64,000 nt of DNA from Glandiceps talaboti (GCF_964340395.1 NC_135567.1:1974109-2038108); one strand, 5' to 3'; counted from the first letter of the stretch, positions 1-18,000 are shown. A program made the numbers and translations. Notes: generated by a model from the sequence alone, not told the origin.

Positions 1-3000
1 CAATGACAGCCAATGTAGGTACCTCCACACTAGGATTAATACAATCTAGACTTGTAGATCACTATTTCATATAGCAATGACAGCCAATGTAGGTACCTCC
101 ACACTAGGATTAATACAATCTAGACTTATAGATCACTATTTCATGTAGCAATGACAGCCAATGTAGGTACCTCCACACTAGGATTAATACAATCTAGACT
201 TGTAGATCACTATTTCATATAGCAATGACAGCCAATGTAGGTACCTCCACACTAGGATTAGTACAATCTAGACTTATAGATCACTATTTCATATAGCAAT
301 GACAGCCAATGTAGGTACCTCCACACTAGGATTAGTACAATCTAGACTTATAGATCACTATTTCATATAGCAATGACAGCCAATGTAGGTACCTCCACAC
401 TAGGATTAGTACAATCTAGACTTATAGATCACTATTTCATATAGCAATGACAGCCAATGTAGGTACCTCCACACTAGGATTAATGCAATCTAGACTTATA
501 GATCACTATTTCATATAGCAATGACGGCCAATGTAGGTACCTCCACACTAGGATTAGTACAATCTAGACTTATAGATCACTATTTCATATAGCAATGACA
601 GCCAATGTAGGTACCTCCACACTAGGATTAATACAATCTAGACTTATAGATCACTATTTCATGTAGCAATGACAGCCAATGTAGGTACCTCCACACTAGG
701 ATTAGTACAATCTAGACTTATAGATCACTATTTCATATAGCAATGACAGCCAATGTAGGTACCTCCACACTAGGATTAGTACAATCTAGACTTATAGATC
801 ACTATTTCATGTAGCAATGACAGCCAATGTAGGTACCTCCACACTAGGATTAGTACAATCTAGACTTATAGATCACTATTTCATATAGCAATGACGGCCA
901 ATGTAGGTACCTCCACACTAGGATTAGTACAATCTAGACTTATAGATCACTATTTCATATAGCAATGACGGCCAATGTAGGTACCTCCACACTAGGATTA
1001 ATGCAATCTAGAATTATAGATCACTATTTCATATAGCAATGACAGCCAATGTAGGTACCTCCACACTAGGATTAGTACAATCTAGACTTATAGATCACTA
1101 TTTCATGTAGCAATGACAGCCAATGTAGGTACCTCCACACTAGGATTAGTACAATCTAGACTTATAGATCACTATTTCATATAGCAATGACAGCCAATGT
1201 AGGTACCTCCACACTAGGATTAGTACAATCTAGACTTGTAGATCACTATTTCATATAGCAATGACAGCCAATGTAGGTACCTCCACACTAGGATTAATAC
1301 AATCTAGACTTATAGATCACTATTTCATATAGCAATGACAGCCAATGTAGGTACCTCCACACTAGGATTAATACAATCTAGACTTATAGATCACTATTTC
1401 ATATAGCAATGACAGCCAATGTAGGTACCTCCACACTAGGATTAGTACAATCTAGACTTATAGATCACTATTTCATATAGCAATGACGGCCAATGTAGGT
1501 ACCTCCACACTAGGATTAGTACAATCTAGACTTATAGATCACTATTTCATATAGCAATGACGGCCAATGTAGGTACCTCCACACTAGGATTAGTACAATC
1601 TAGACTTATAGATCACTATTTCATATAGCAATGACAGCCAATGTAGGTACCTCCACACTAGGATTAGTACAATCTAGAATTATAGATCACTATTTCATAT
1701 AGCAATGACAGCCAATGTAGGTACCTCCACACTAGGATTAATACAATCTAGACTTATAGATCACTATTTCATATAGCAATGACAGCCAATGTAGGTACCT
1801 CCACACTAGGATTAATACAATCTAGACTTATAGATCACTATTTCATATAGCAATGACGGCCAATGTAGGTACCTCCACACTAGGATTAGTACAATCTAGA
1901 CTTATAGATCACTATTTCATATAGCAATGACAGCCAATGTAGGTACCTCCACACTAGGATTAGTACAATCTAGACTTATAGATCACTATTTCATATAGCA
2001 ATGACAGCCAATGTAGGTACCTCCACACTAGGATTAGTACAATCTAGAATTATAGATCACTATTTCATATAGCAATGACAGCCAATGTAGGTACCTCCAC
2101 ACTAGGATTAATACAATCTAGACTTATAGATCACTATTTCATATAGCAATGACAGCCAATGTAGGTACCTCCACACTAGGATTAGTACAATCTAGACTTA
2201 TAGATCACCATTTCATATAGCAATGACAGCCAATGTAGGTACCTCCACACTAGGATTAATACAATCTAGACTTATAGATCACTATTTCATATAGCAATGA
2301 CAGCCAATGTAGGTACCTCCACACTAGGATTAGTACAATCTAGACTTATAGATCACTATTTCATATAGCAATGACAGCCAATGTAGGTACCTCCACACTA
2401 GGATTAATACAATCTAGACTTATAGATCACCATTTCATATAGCAATGACAGCCAATGTAGGTACCTCCACACTAGGATTAGTACAATCTAGACTTATAGA
2501 TCACTATTTCATATAGCAATGACAGCCAATGTAGGCCTCCACACTAGGATTAATACAATCTAGACTTATAGATCACTATTTCATATAGCAATGACAGCCA
2601 ATGTAGGTACCTCCACACTAGGATTAATACAATCTAGACTTATAGATCACTATTTCATATAGCAATGACAGCCAATGTAGGTACCTCCACACTAGGATTA
2701 GTACAATCTAGACTTATAGATCACTATTTCATATAGCAATGACAGCCAATGTAGGTACCTCCACACTAGGATTAGTACAATCTAGACTTATAGATCACCA
2801 TTTCATATAGCAATGACAGCCAATGTAGGTACCTCCACACTAGGATTAGTACAATCTAGAATTATAGATCACTATTTCATATAGCAATGACAGCCAATGT
2901 AGGTACCTCCACACTAGGATTAGTACAATCTAGACTTATAGATCACTATTTCATATAGCAATGACAGCCAATGTAGGTACCTCCACACTAGGATTAGTAC

Positions 3001-6000
3001 AATCTAGACTTATAGATCACTATTTCATATAGCAATGACAGCCAATGTAGGTACCTCCACACTAGGATTAGTACAATCTAGACTTGTAGATCACTATTTC
3101 ATATAGCAATGACAGCCAATGTAGGTACCTCCACACTAGGATTAGTACAATCTAGACTTATAGATCACTATTTCATATAGCAATGACAGCCAATGTAGGT
3201 ACCTCCACACTAGGATTAATACAATCTAGACTTATAGATCACTATTTCATATAGCAATGACAGCCAATGTATGTACCTCCACACTAGGATTAATACAATC
3301 TAGACTTGTAGATCACTATTTCATATAGCAATGACAGCCAATGTAGGTACCTCCACACTAGGATTAGTACAATCTAGACTTATAGATCACTATTTCATAT
3401 AGCAATGACAGCCAATGTAGGTACCTCCACACTAGGATTAGTACAATCTAGACTTATAGATCACTATTTCATATAGCAATGACAGCCAATGTAGGTACCT
3501 CCACACTAGGATTAGTACAATCTAGACTTATAGATCACTATTTCATATAGCAATGACAGCCAATGTAGGTACCTCCACACTAGGATTAGTACAATCTAGA
3601 CTTATAGATCACTATTTCATATAGCAATGACAGCCAATGTAGGTACCTCCACACTAGGATTAGTACAATCTAGACTTATAGATCACTATTTCATATAGCA
3701 ATGACAGCCAATGTAGGTACCTCCACACTAGGATTAGTACAATCTAGACTTATAGATCACTATTTCATATAGCAATGACAGCCAATGTAGGTACCTCCAC
3801 ACTAGGATTAGTACAATCTAGAATTATAGATCACTATTTCATATAGCAATGACAGCCAATGTAGGTACCTCCACACTAGGATTAGTACAATCTAGACTTA
3901 TAGATCACTATTTCATGTAGCAATGACAGCCAATGTAGGTACCTCCACACTAGGATTAATACAATCTAGACTTGTAGATCACTATTTCATATAGCAATGA
4001 CAGCCAATGTAGGTACCTCCACACTAGGATTAGTACAATCTAGAATTATAGATCACTATTTCATATAGCAATGACAGCCAATGTAGGTACCTCCACACTA
4101 GGATTAGTACAATCTAGACTTATAGATCACTATTTCATGTAGCAATGACAGCCAATGTAGGTACCTCCACACTAGGATTAATACAATCTAGACTTGTAGA
4201 TCACTATTTCATATAGCAATGACAGCCAATGTAGGTACCTCCACACTAGGATTAATACAATCTAGACTTATAGATCACTATTTCATGTAGCAATGACAGC
4301 CAATGTAGGTACCTCCACACTAGGATTAATACAATCTAGACTTGTAGATCACTATTTCATATAGCAATGACAGCCAATGTAGGTACCTCCACACTAGGAT
4401 TAGTACAATCTAGACTTATAGATCACTATTTCATATAGCAATGACAGCCAATGTAGGTACCTCCACACTAGGATTAGTACAATCTAGACTTATAGATCAC
4501 TATTTCATATAGCAATGACAGCCAATGTAGGTACCTCCACACTAGGATTAGTACAATCTAGAATTATAGATCACTATTTCATATAGCAATGACAGCCAAT
4601 GTAGGTACCTCCACACTAGGATTAGTACAATCTAGACTTATAGATCACTATTTCATATAGCAATGACAGCCAATGTAGGTACCTCCACACTAGGATTAGT
4701 ACAATCTAGACTTATAGATCACCATTTCATATAGCAATGACAGCCAATGTAGGTACCTCCACACTAGGATTAGTACAATCTAGACTTATAGATCACTATT
4801 TCATATATAGCAATGACAGCCAATGTAGGTACCTCCACACTAGGATTAGTACAATCTAGACTTATAGATCACTATTTCATATAGCAATGACAGCCAATGT
4901 AGGTACCTCCACACTAGGATTAGTACAATCTAGACTTATAGATCACTATTTCATATAGCAATGACAGCCAATGTAGGTACCTCCACACTAGGATTAGTAC
5001 AATCTAGAATTATAGATCACTATTTCATATAGCAATGACAGCCAATGTAGGTACCTCCACACTAGGATTAGTACAATCTAGACTTATAGATCACTATTTC
5101 ATATATAGCAATGACAGCCAATGTAGGTACCTCCACACTAGGATTAGTACAATCTAGACTTATAGATCACTATTTCATATAGCAATGACAGCCAATGTAG
5201 GTACCTCCACACTAGGATTAGTACAATCTAGACTTATAGATCACTATTTCATATAGCAATGACAGCCAATGTAGGTACCTCCACACTAGGATTAGTACAA
5301 TCTAGAATTATAGATCACTATTTCATATAGCAATGACAGCCAATGTAGGTACCTCCACACTAGGATTAATGCAATCTAGACTTATAGATCACTATTTCAT
5401 ATAGCAATGACAGCCAATGTAGGTACCTCCACACTAGGATTACTGCAATCTAGACTTATAGATCACCATTTCATATAGCAATGACAGCCAATGTAGGTAC
5501 CTCCACACTAGGATTAATGCAATCTAGACTTATAGATCACTATTTCATATAGCAATGACAGCCAATGTAGGTACCTCCACACTAGGATTAGTACAATCTA
5601 GACTTATAGATCACCATTTCATATAGCAATGACAGCCAATGTAGGTACCTCCACACTAGGATTAGTACAATCTAGACTTATAGATCACTATTTCATATAG
5701 CAATGACAGCCAATGTAGGTACCTCCACACTAGGATTAGTACAATCTAGACTTATAGATCACTATTTCATATAGCAATGACAGCCAATGTAGGTACCTCC
5801 ACACTAGGATTAGTACAATCTAGACTTATAGATCACTATTTCATATAGCAATGACAGCCAATGTAGGTACCTCCACACTAGGATTAGTACAATCTAGACT
5901 TGTAGATCACTATTTCATATAGCAATGACAGCCAATGTAGGTACCTCCACACTAGGATTAGTACAATCTAGACTTATAGATCACTATTTCATATATAGCA

Positions 6001-9000
6001 ATGACAGCCAATGTAGGTACCTCCACACTAGGATTAATGCAATCTAGACTTATAGATCACTATTTCATATAGCAATGACAGCCAATGTAGGTACCTCCAC
6101 ACTAGGATTAGTACAATCTAGAATTATAGATCACTATTTCATATAGCAATGACAGCCAATGTAGGTACCTCCACACTAGGATTAGTACAATCTAGACTTA
6201 TAGATCACTATTTCATATAGCAATGACAGCCAATGTAGGTACCTCCACACTAGGATTAGTACAATCTAGACTTATAGATCACTATTTCATATAGCAATGA
6301 CAGCCAATGTAGGTACCTCCACACTAGGATTAGTACAATCTAGACTTATAGATCACTATTTCATATAGCAATGACAGCCAATGTAGGTACCTCCACACTA
6401 GGATTAATACAATCTAGACTTATAGATCACCATTTCATATAGCAATGACAGCCAATGTAGGTACCTCCACACTAGGATTAATACAATCTAGACTTATAGA
6501 TCACTATTTCATATAGCAATGACAGCCAATGTAGGTACCTCCACACTAGGATTAGTACAATCTAGACTTATAGATCACTATTTCATATAGCAATGACAGC
6601 CAATGTAGGTACCTCCACACTAGGATTAGTACAATCTAGACTTATAGATCACTATTTCATATAGCAATGACAGCCAATGTAGGTACCTCCACACTAGGAT
6701 TAGTACAATCTAGACTTATAGATCACTATTTCATATAGCAATGACAGCCAATGTAGGTACCTCCACACTAGGATTAGTACAATCTAGACTTATAGATCAC
6801 TATTTCATATAGCAATGACGGCCAATGTAGGTACCTCCACACTAGGATTAATGCAATCTAGACTTATAGATCACTATTTCATATAGCAATGACAGCCAAT
6901 GTAGGTACCTCCACACTAGGATTAGTACAATCTAGACTTATAGATCACTATTTCATATAGCAATGACAGCCAATGTAGGTACCTCCACACTAGGATTAGT
7001 ACAATCTAGACTTATAGATCACTATTTCATGTAGCAATGACAGCCAATGTAGGTACCTCCACACTAGGATTAGTACAATCTAGACTTATAGATCACTATT
7101 TCATATAGCAATGACAGCCAATGTAGGTACCTCCACACTAGGATTAGTACAATCTAGACTTATAGATCACTATTTCATATAGCAATGACAGCCAATGTAG
7201 GTACCTCCACACTAGGATTAGTACAATCTAGACTTATAGATCACTATTTCATATAGCAATGACAGCCAATGTAGGTACCTCCACACTAGGATTAGTACAA
7301 TCTAGACTTATAGATCACTATTTCATGTAGCAATGACAGCCAATGTAGGTACCTCCACACTAGGATTAATACAATCTAGACTTATAGATCACCATTTCAT
7401 ATAGCAATGACAGCCAATGTAGGTACCTCCACACTAGGATTAATACAATCTAGACTTATAGATCACTATTTCATATAGCAATGACAGCCAATGTAGGTAC
7501 CTCCACACTAGGATTAGTACAATCTAGACTTATAGATCACCATTTCATATAGCAATGACAGCCAATGTAGGTACCTCCACACTAGGATTAATACAATCTA
7601 GACTTATAGATCACTATTTCATATAGCAATGACAGCCAATGTAGGTACCTCCACACTAGGATTAGTACAATCTAGACTTATAGATCACTATTTCATATAG
7701 CAATGACAGCCAATGTAGGTACCTCCACACTAGGATTAGTACAATCTAGACTTATAGATCACTATTTCATATAGCAATGACAGCCAATGTAGGTACCTCC
7801 ACACTAGGATTAATGCAATCTAGACTTATAGATCACTATTTCATATAGCAATGACAGCCAATGTAGGTACCTCCACACTAGGATTAGTACAATCTAGACT
7901 TATAGATCACCATTTCATATAGCAATGACAGCCAATGTAGGTACCTCCACACTAGGATTAGTACAATCTAGACTTAGATCACTATTTCATATAGCAATGA
8001 CAGCCAATGTAGGTACCTCCACACTAGGATTAGTACAATCTAGACTTATAGATCACTATTTCATATAGCAATGACAGCCAATGTAGGTACCTCCACACTA
8101 GGATTAATACAATCTAGACTTATAGATCACTATTTCATATAGCAATGACAGCCAATGTAGGTACCTCCACACTAGGATTAGTACAATCTAGACTTATAGA
8201 TCACTATTTCATATATAGCAATGACAGCCAATGTAGGTACCTCCACACTAGGATTAGTACAATCTAGACTTATAGATCACTATTTCATGTAGCAATGACA
8301 GCCAATGTAGGTACCTCCACACTAGGATTAATACAATCTAGACTTATAGATCACTATTTCATATAGCAATGACAGCCAATGTAGGTACCTCCACACTAGG
8401 ATTAGTACAATCTAGACTTATAGATCACTATTTCATATAGCAATGACAGCCAATGTAGGTACCTCCACACTAGGATTAGTACAATCTAGACTTATAGATC
8501 ACTATTTCATGTAGCAATGACAGCCAATGTAGGTACCTCCACACTAGGATTAATACAATCTAGACTTATAGATCACTATTTCATATATAGCAATGACAGC
8601 CAATGTAGGTACCTCCACACTAGGATTAGTACAATCTAGACTTATAGATCACTATTTCATATATAGCAATGACAGCCAATGTAGGTACCTCCACACTAGG
8701 ATTAGTACAATCTAGACTTATAGATCACCATTTCATATAGCAATGACAGCCAATGTAGGTACCTCCACACTAGGATTAGTACAATCTAGACTTATACATG
8801 TAGATCACTATTTCATATAGCAATGACAGCCAATGTAGGTACCTCCACACTAGGATTAGTACAATCTAGACTTATAGATCACTATTTCATATAGCAATGA
8901 CAGCCAATGTGGGTACCTCCACACTAGGATTAGTACAATCTAGACTTATAGATCACCATTTCATATAGCAATGACAGCCAATGTAGGTACCTCCACACTA

Positions 9001-12000
9001 GGATTAGTACAATCTAGACTTATACATGTAGATCACTATTTCATATAGCAATGACAGCCAATGTAGGTACCTCCACACTAGGATTAGTACAATCTAGACT
9101 TATAGATCACTATTTCATAAAGCAATGACAGCCAATGTAGGTACCTCCACACTAGGATTAGTACAATCTAGACTTATAGATCACTATTTCATATAGCAAT
9201 GACAGCCAATGTAGGTACCTCCACACTAGGATTAGTACAATCTAGACTTGTAGATCACTATTTCATATAGCAATGACAGCCAATGTAGGTACCTCCACAC
9301 TAGGATTAATACAATCTAGACTTATAGATCACTATTTCATATAGCAATGACAGCCAATGTAGGTACCTCCACACTAGGATTAGTACAATCTAGACTTATA
9401 GATCACTATTTCATATATAGCAATGACAGCCAATGTAGGTACCTCCACACTAGGATTAATACAATCTAGACTTATAGATCACTATTTCATATAGCAATGA
9501 CGGCCAATGTAGGTACCTCCACACTAGGATTAGTACAATCTAGACTTATAGATCACTATTTCATATAGCAATGACAGCCAATGTAGGTACCTCCACACTA
9601 GGATTAGTACAATCTAGACTTGTAGATCACTATTTCATATAGCAATGACAGCCAATGTAGGTACCTCCACACTAGGATTAGTACAATCTAGACTTATAGA
9701 TCACTATTTCATATAGCAATGACAGCCAATGTAGGTACCTCCACACTAGGATTAATGCAATCTAGACTTATAGATCACTATTTCATATAGCAATGACAGC
9801 CAATGTAGGTACCTCCACACTAGGATTAGTACAATCTAGACTTATAGATCACTATTTCATATAGCAATGACGGCCAATGTAGGTACCTCCACACTAGGAT
9901 TAGTACAATCTAGACTTATAGATCACTATTTCATATAGCAATGACAGCCAATGTAGGTACCTCCACACTAGGATTAGTACAATCTAGACTTATAGATCAC
10001 TATTTCATATAGCAATGACGGCCAATGTAGGTACCTCCACACTAGGATTAATACAATCTAGACTTATAGATCACTATTTCATATAGCAATGACAGCCAAT
10101 GTAGGTACCTCCACACTAGGATTAGTACAATCTAGACTTATAGATCACTATTTCATATAGCAATGACAGCCAATGTAGGTACCTCCACACTAGGATTAAT
10201 ACAATCTAGACTTATAGATCACTATTTCATGTAGCAATGACAGCCAATGTAGGTACCTCCACACTAGGATTAGTACAATCTAGACTTATAGATCACTATT
10301 TCATATAGCAATGACAGCCAATGTAGGTACCTCCACACTAGGATTAGTACAATCTAGACTTATAGATCACTATTTCATATAGCAATGACAGCCAATGTAG
10401 GTACCTCCACACTAGGATTAGTACAATCTAGACTTATAGATCACTATTTCATGTAGCAATGACAGCCAATGTAGGTACCTCCACACTAGGATTAATACAA
10501 TCTAGACTTGTAGATCACTATTTCATATAGCAATGACAGCCAATGTAGGTACCTCCACACTAGGATTAGTACAATCTAGACTTATAGATCACTATTTCAT
10601 ATAGCAATGACAGCCAATGTAGGTACCTCCACACTAGGATTAGTACAATCTAGACTTATAGATCACTATTTCATGTAGCAATGACAGCCAATGTAGGTAC
10701 CTCCACACTAGGATTAATACAATCTAGACTTGTAGATCACTATTTCATATAGCAATGACAGCCAATGTAGGTACCTCCACACTAGGATTAGTACAATCTA
10801 GACTTGTAGATCACTATTTCATATAGCAATGACAGCCAATGTAGGTACCTCCACACTAGGATTAGTACAATCTAGACTTATAGATCACTATTTCATGTAG
10901 CAATGACAGCCAATGTAGGTACCTCCACACTAGGATTAGTACAATCTAGACTTATAGATCACTATTTCATATATAGCAATGACAGCCAATGTAGGTACCT
11001 CCACACTAGGATTAGTACAATCTAGACTTATAGATCACTATTTCATATATAGCAATGACAGCCAATGTAGGTACCTCCACACTAGGATTAATGCAATCTA
11101 GACTTGTAGATCACTATTTCATATAGCAATGACAGCCAATGTAGGTACCTCCACACTAGGATTAATACAATCTAGACTTGTAGATCACTATTTCATATAG
11201 CAATGACAGCCAATGTAGGTACCTCCACACTAGGATTAGTACAATCTAGACTTGTAGATCACTATTTCATATAGCAATGACAGCCAATGTAGGTACCTCC
11301 ACACTAGGATTAGTACAATCTAGACTTATAGATCACTATTTCATGTAGCAATGACAGCCAATGTAGGTACCTCCACACTAGGATTAGTACAATCTAGACT
11401 TATAGATCACTATTTCATATATAGCAATGACAGCCAATGTAGGTACCTCCACACTAGGATTAGTACAATCTAGACTTATAGATCACTATTTCATATATAG
11501 CAATGACAGCCAATGTAGGTACCTCCACACTAGGATTAATGCAATCTAGACTTGTAGATCACTATTTCATATAGCAATGACAGCCAATGTAGGTACCTCC
11601 ACACTAGGATTAGTACAATCTAGAATTATAGATCACTATTTCATATAGCAATGACAGCCAATGTAGGTACCTCCACACTAGGATTAGTACAATCTAGACT
11701 TATAGATCACTATTTCATATATAGCAATGACAGCCAATGTAGGTACCTCCACACTAGGATTAATACAATCTAGAATTATAGATCACTATTTCATATAGCA
11801 ATGACAGCCAATGTAGGTACCTCCACACTAGGATTAGTACAATCTAGACTTGTAGATCACTATTTCATATAGCAATGACAGCCAATGTAGGTACCTCCAC
11901 AGTAGGATTAGTACAATCTAGACTTGTAGATCACTATTTCATATAGCAATGACAGCCAATGTAGGTACCTCCACACTAGGATTAATACAATCTAGACTTA

Positions 12001-15000
12001 TAGATCACTATTTCATATAGCAATGACAGCCAATGTAGGTACCTCCACACTAGGATTAGTACAATCTAGACTTATAGATCACTATTTCATATAGCAATGA
12101 CAGCCAATGTAGGTACCTCCACACTAGGATTAGTACAATCTAGACTTGTAGATCACTATTTCATATAGCAATGACAGCCAATGTAGGTACCTCCACACTA
12201 GGATTAGTACAATCTAGACTTATAGATCACTATTTCATATAGCAATGACAGCCAATGTAGGTACCTCCACACTAGGATTAGTACAATCTAGACTTATAGA
12301 TCACTATTTCATATAGCAATGACAGCCAATGTAGGTACCTCCACACTAGGATTAGTACAATCTAAACTTGTAGATCACTATTTCATATAGCAATGACAGC
12401 CAATGTAGGTACCTCCACACTAGGATTAGTACAATCTAGACTTATAGATCACTATTTCATGTAGCAATGACAGCCAATGTAGGTACCTCCACACTAGGAT
12501 TAGTACAATCTAGACTTATAGATCACTATTTCATATAGCAATGACAGCCAATGTAGGTACCTCCACACTAGGATTAGTACAATCTAGACTTATAGATCAC
12601 TATTTCATATAGCAATGACAGCCAATGTAGGTACCTCCACACTAGGATTAGTACAATCTAGACTTATATATCACTATTTCATATAGCAATGACAGCCAAT
12701 GTAGGTACCTCCACACTAGGATTAGTACAATCTAGACTTATAGATCACTATTTCATATAGCAATGACAGCCAATGTAGGTACCTCCACACTAGGATTAAT
12801 ACAATCTAGACTTATAGATCACTATTTCATATATAGCAATGACAGCCAATGTAGGTACCTCCACACTAGGATTAGTACAATCTAGACTTATAGATCACTA
12901 TTTCATATAGCAATGACAGCCAATGTAGGTACCTCCATACTAGGATTAGTACAATCTAGACTTATAGATCACTATTTCATATAGCAATGACAGCCAATGT
13001 AGGTACCTCCACACTAGGATTAGTACAATCTAGACTTATAGATCACTATTTCATATAGCAATGACAGCCAATGTAGGTACCTCCACACTAGGATTAGTAC
13101 AATCTAGACTTATAGATCACTATTTCATATAGCAATGACAGCCAATGTAGGTACCTCCACACTAGGATTAGTACAATCTAGACTTGTAGATCACTATTTC
13201 ATATAGCAATGACAGCCAATGTAGGTACCTCCACACTAGGATTAGTACAATCTAGACTTATAGATCACTATTTCATATATAGCAATGACAGCCAATGTAG
13301 GTACCTCCACACTAGGATTAGTACAATCTAGACTTATAGATCACTATTTCATATAGCAATGACAGCCAATGTAGGTACCTCCACACTAGGATTAGTACAA
13401 TCTAGACTTGTAGATCACTATTTCATATAGCAATGACAGCCAATGTAGGTACCTCCACACTAGGATTAGTACAATCTAGACTTATAGATCACTATTTCAT
13501 ATATAGCAATGACAGCCAATGTAGGTACCTCCACACTAGGATTAATGCAATCTAGACTTATAGATCACTATTTCATATAGCAATGACAGCCAATGTAGGT
13601 ACCTCCACACTAGGATTAGTACAATCTAGACTTATAGATCACTATTTCATATAGCAATGACAGCCAATGTAGGTACCTCCACACTAGGATTAGTACAATC
13701 TAGACTTATAGATCACTATTTCATATAGCAATGACAGCCAATGTAGGTACCTCCACACTAGGATTAGTACAATCTAGACTTATAGATCACTATTTCATAT
13801 AGCAATGACAGCCAATGTAGGTACCTCCACACTAGGATTAGTACAATCTAGACTTATAGATCACTATTTCATATAGCAATGACAGCCAATGTAGGTACCT
13901 CCACACTAGGATTAATACAATCTAGACTTATAGATCACCATTTCATATAGCAATGACAGCCAATGTAGGTACCTCCACACTAGGATTAATACAATCTAGA
14001 CTTATAGATCACTATTTCATATAGCAATGACAGCCAATGTAGGTACCTCCACACTAGGATTAGTACAATCTAGACTTATAGATCACTATTTCATATAGCA
14101 ATGACAGCCAATGTAGGTACCTCCACACTAGGATTAGTACAATCTAGACTTATAGATCACTATTTCATATAGCAATGACAGCCAATGTAGGTACCTCCAC
14201 ACTAGGATTAGTACAATCTAGACTTATAGATCACTATTTCATATAGCAATGACAGCCAATGTAGGTACCTCCACACTAGGATTAGTACAATCTAGACTTA
14301 TAGATCACTATTTCATATAGCAATGACGGCCAATGTAGGTACCTCCACACTAGGATTAATGCAATCTAGACTTATAGATCACTATTTCATATAGCAATGA
14401 CAGCCAATGTAGGTACCTCCACACTAGGATTAGTACAATCTAGACTTATAGATCACTATTTCATATAGCAATGACAGCCAATGTAGGTACCTCCACACTA
14501 GGATTAGTACAATCTAGACTTATAGATCACTATTTCATGTAGCAATGACAGCCAATGTAGGTACCTCCACACTAGGATTAGTACAATCTAGACTTATAGA
14601 TCACTATTTCATATAGCAATGACAGCCAATGTAGGTACCTCCACACTAGGATTAGTACAATCTAGACTTATAGATCACTATTTCATATAGCAATGACAGC
14701 CAATGTAGGTACCTCCACACTAGGATTAGTACAATCTAGACTTATAGATCACTATTTCATATAGCAATGACAGCCAATGTAGGTACCTCCACACTAGGAT
14801 TAGTACAATCTAGACTTATAGATCACTATTTCATGTAGCAATGACAGCCAATGTAGGTACCTCCACACTAGGATTAATACAATCTAGACTTATAGATCAC
14901 CATTTCATATAGCAATGACAGCCAATGTAGGTACCTCCACACTAGGATTAATACAATCTAGACTTATAGATCACTATTTCATATAGCAATGACAGCCAAT

Positions 15001-18000
15001 GTAGGTACCTCCACACTAGGATTAGTACAATCTAGACTTATAGATCACCATTTCATATAGCAATGACAGCCAATGTAGGTACCTCCACACTAGGATTAAT
15101 ACAATCTAGACTTATAGATCACTATTTCATATAGCAATGACAGCCAATGTAGGTACCTCCACACTAGGATTAGTACAATCTAGACTTATAGATCACTATT
15201 TCATATAGCAATGACAGCCAATGTAGGTACCTCCACACTAGGATTAGTACAATCTAGACTTATAGATCACTATTTCATATAGCAATGACAGCCAATGTAG
15301 GTACCTCCACACTAGGATTAATGCAATCTAGACTTATAGATCACTATTTCATATAGCAATGACAGCCAATGTAGGTACCTCCACACTAGGATTAGTACAA
15401 TCTAGACTTATAGATCACCATTTCATATAGCAATGACAGCCAATGTAGGTACCTCCACACTAGGATTAGTACAATCTAGACTTAGATCACTATTTCATAT
15501 AGCAATGACAGCCAATGTAGGTACCTCCACACTAGGATTAGTACAATCTAGACTTATAGATCACTATTTCATATAGCAATGACAGCCAATGTAGGTACCT
15601 CCACACTAGGATTAATACAATCTAGACTTATAGATCACTATTTCATATAGCAATGACAGCCAATGTAGGTACCTCCACACTAGGATTAGTACAATCTAGA
15701 CTTATAGATCACTATTTCATATATAGCAATGACAGCCAATGTAGGTACCTCCACACTAGGATTAGTACAATCTAGACTTATAGATCACTATTTCATGTAG
15801 CAATGACAGCCAATGTAGGTACCTCCACACTAGGATTAATACAATCTAGACTTATAGATCACTATTTCATATAGCAATGACAGCCAATGTAGGTACCTCC
15901 ACACTAGGATTAGTACAATCTAGACTTATAGATCACTATTTCATATAGCAATGACAGCCAATGTAGGTACCTCCACACTAGGATTAGTACAATCTAGACT
16001 TATAGATCACTATTTCATGTAGCAATGACAGCCAATGTAGGTACCTCCACACTAGGATTAATACAATCTAGACTTATAGATCACTATTTCATATATAGCA
16101 ATGACAGCCAATGTAGGTACCTCCACACTAGGATTAGTACAATCTAGACTTATAGATCACTATTTCATATATAGCAATGACAGCCAATGTAGGTACCTCC
16201 ACACTAGGATTAGTACAATCTAGACTTATAGATCACCATTTCATATAGCAATGACAGCCAATGTAGGTACCTCCACACTAGGATTAGTACAATCTAGACT
16301 TATACATGTAGATCACTATTTCATATAGCAATGACAGCCAATGTAGGTACCTCCACACTAGGATTAGTACAATCTAGACTTATAGATCACTATTTCATAT
16401 AGCAATGACAGCCAATGTAGGTACCTCCACACTAGGATTAGTACAATCTAGACTTATAGATCACCATTTCATATAGCAATGACAGCCAATGTAGGTACCT
16501 CCACACTAGGATTAGTACAATCTAGACTTATACATGTAGATCACTATTTCATATAGCAATGACAGCCAATGTAGGTACCTCCACACTAGGATTAGTACAA
16601 TCTAGACTTATAGATCACTATTTCATATAGCAATGACAGCCAATGTAGGTACCTCCACACTAGGATTAGTACAATCTAGACTTATAGATCACTATTTCAT
16701 ATAGCAATGACAGCCAATGTAGGTACCTCCACACTAGGATTAGTACAATCTAGACTTGTAGATCACTATTTCATATAGCAATGACAGCCAATGTAGGTAC
16801 CTCCACACTAGGATTAATACAATCTAGACTTATAGATCACTATTTCATATAGCAATGACAGCCAATGTAGGTACCTCCACACTAGGATTAGTACAATCTA
16901 GACTTATAGATCACTATTTCATATATAGCAATGACAGCCAATGTAGGTACCTCCACACTAGGATTAATACAATCTAGACTTATAGATCACTATTTCATAT
17001 AGCAATGACGGCCAATGTAGGTACCTCCACACTAGGATTAGTACAATCTAGACTTATAGATCACTATTTCATATAGCAATGACAGCCAATGTAGGTACCT
17101 CCACACTAGGATTAGTACAATCTAGACTTGTAGATCACTATTTCATATAGCAATGACAGCCAATGTAGGTACCTCCACACTAGGATTAGTACAATCTAGA
17201 CTTATAGATCACTATTTCATATAGCAATGACAGCCAATGTAGGTACCTCCACACTAGGATTAATGCAATCTAGACTTATAGATCACTATTTCATATAGCA
17301 ATGACAGCCAATGTAGGTACCTCCACACTAGGATTAGTACAATCTAGACTTATAGATCACTATTTCATATAGCAATGACGGCCAATGTAGGTACCTCCAC
17401 ACTAGGATTAGTACAATCTAGACTTATAGATCACTATTTCATATAGCAATGACAGCCAATGTAGGTACCTCCACACTAGGATTAGTACAATCTAGACTTA
17501 TAGATCACTATTTCATATAGCAATGACGGCCAATGTAGGTACCTCCACACTAGGATTAATACAATCTAGACTTATAGATCACTATTTCATATAGCAATGA
17601 CAGCCAATGTAGGTACCTCCACACTAGGATTAGTACAATCTAGACTTATAGATCACTATTTCATATAGCAATGACAGCCAATGTAGGTACCTCCACACTA
17701 GGATTAATACAATCTAGACTTATAGATCACTATTTCATGTAGCAATGACAGCCAATGTAGGTACCTCCACACTAGGATTAGTACAATCTAGACTTATAGA
17801 TCACTATTTCATATAGCAATGACAGCCAATGTAGGTACCTCCACACTAGGATTAGTACAATCTAGACTTATAGATCACTATTTCATATAGCAATGACAGC
17901 CAATGTAGGTACCTCCACACTAGGATTAGTACAATCTAGACTTATAGATCACTATTTCATGTAGCAATGACAGCCAATGTAGGTACCTCCACACTAGGAT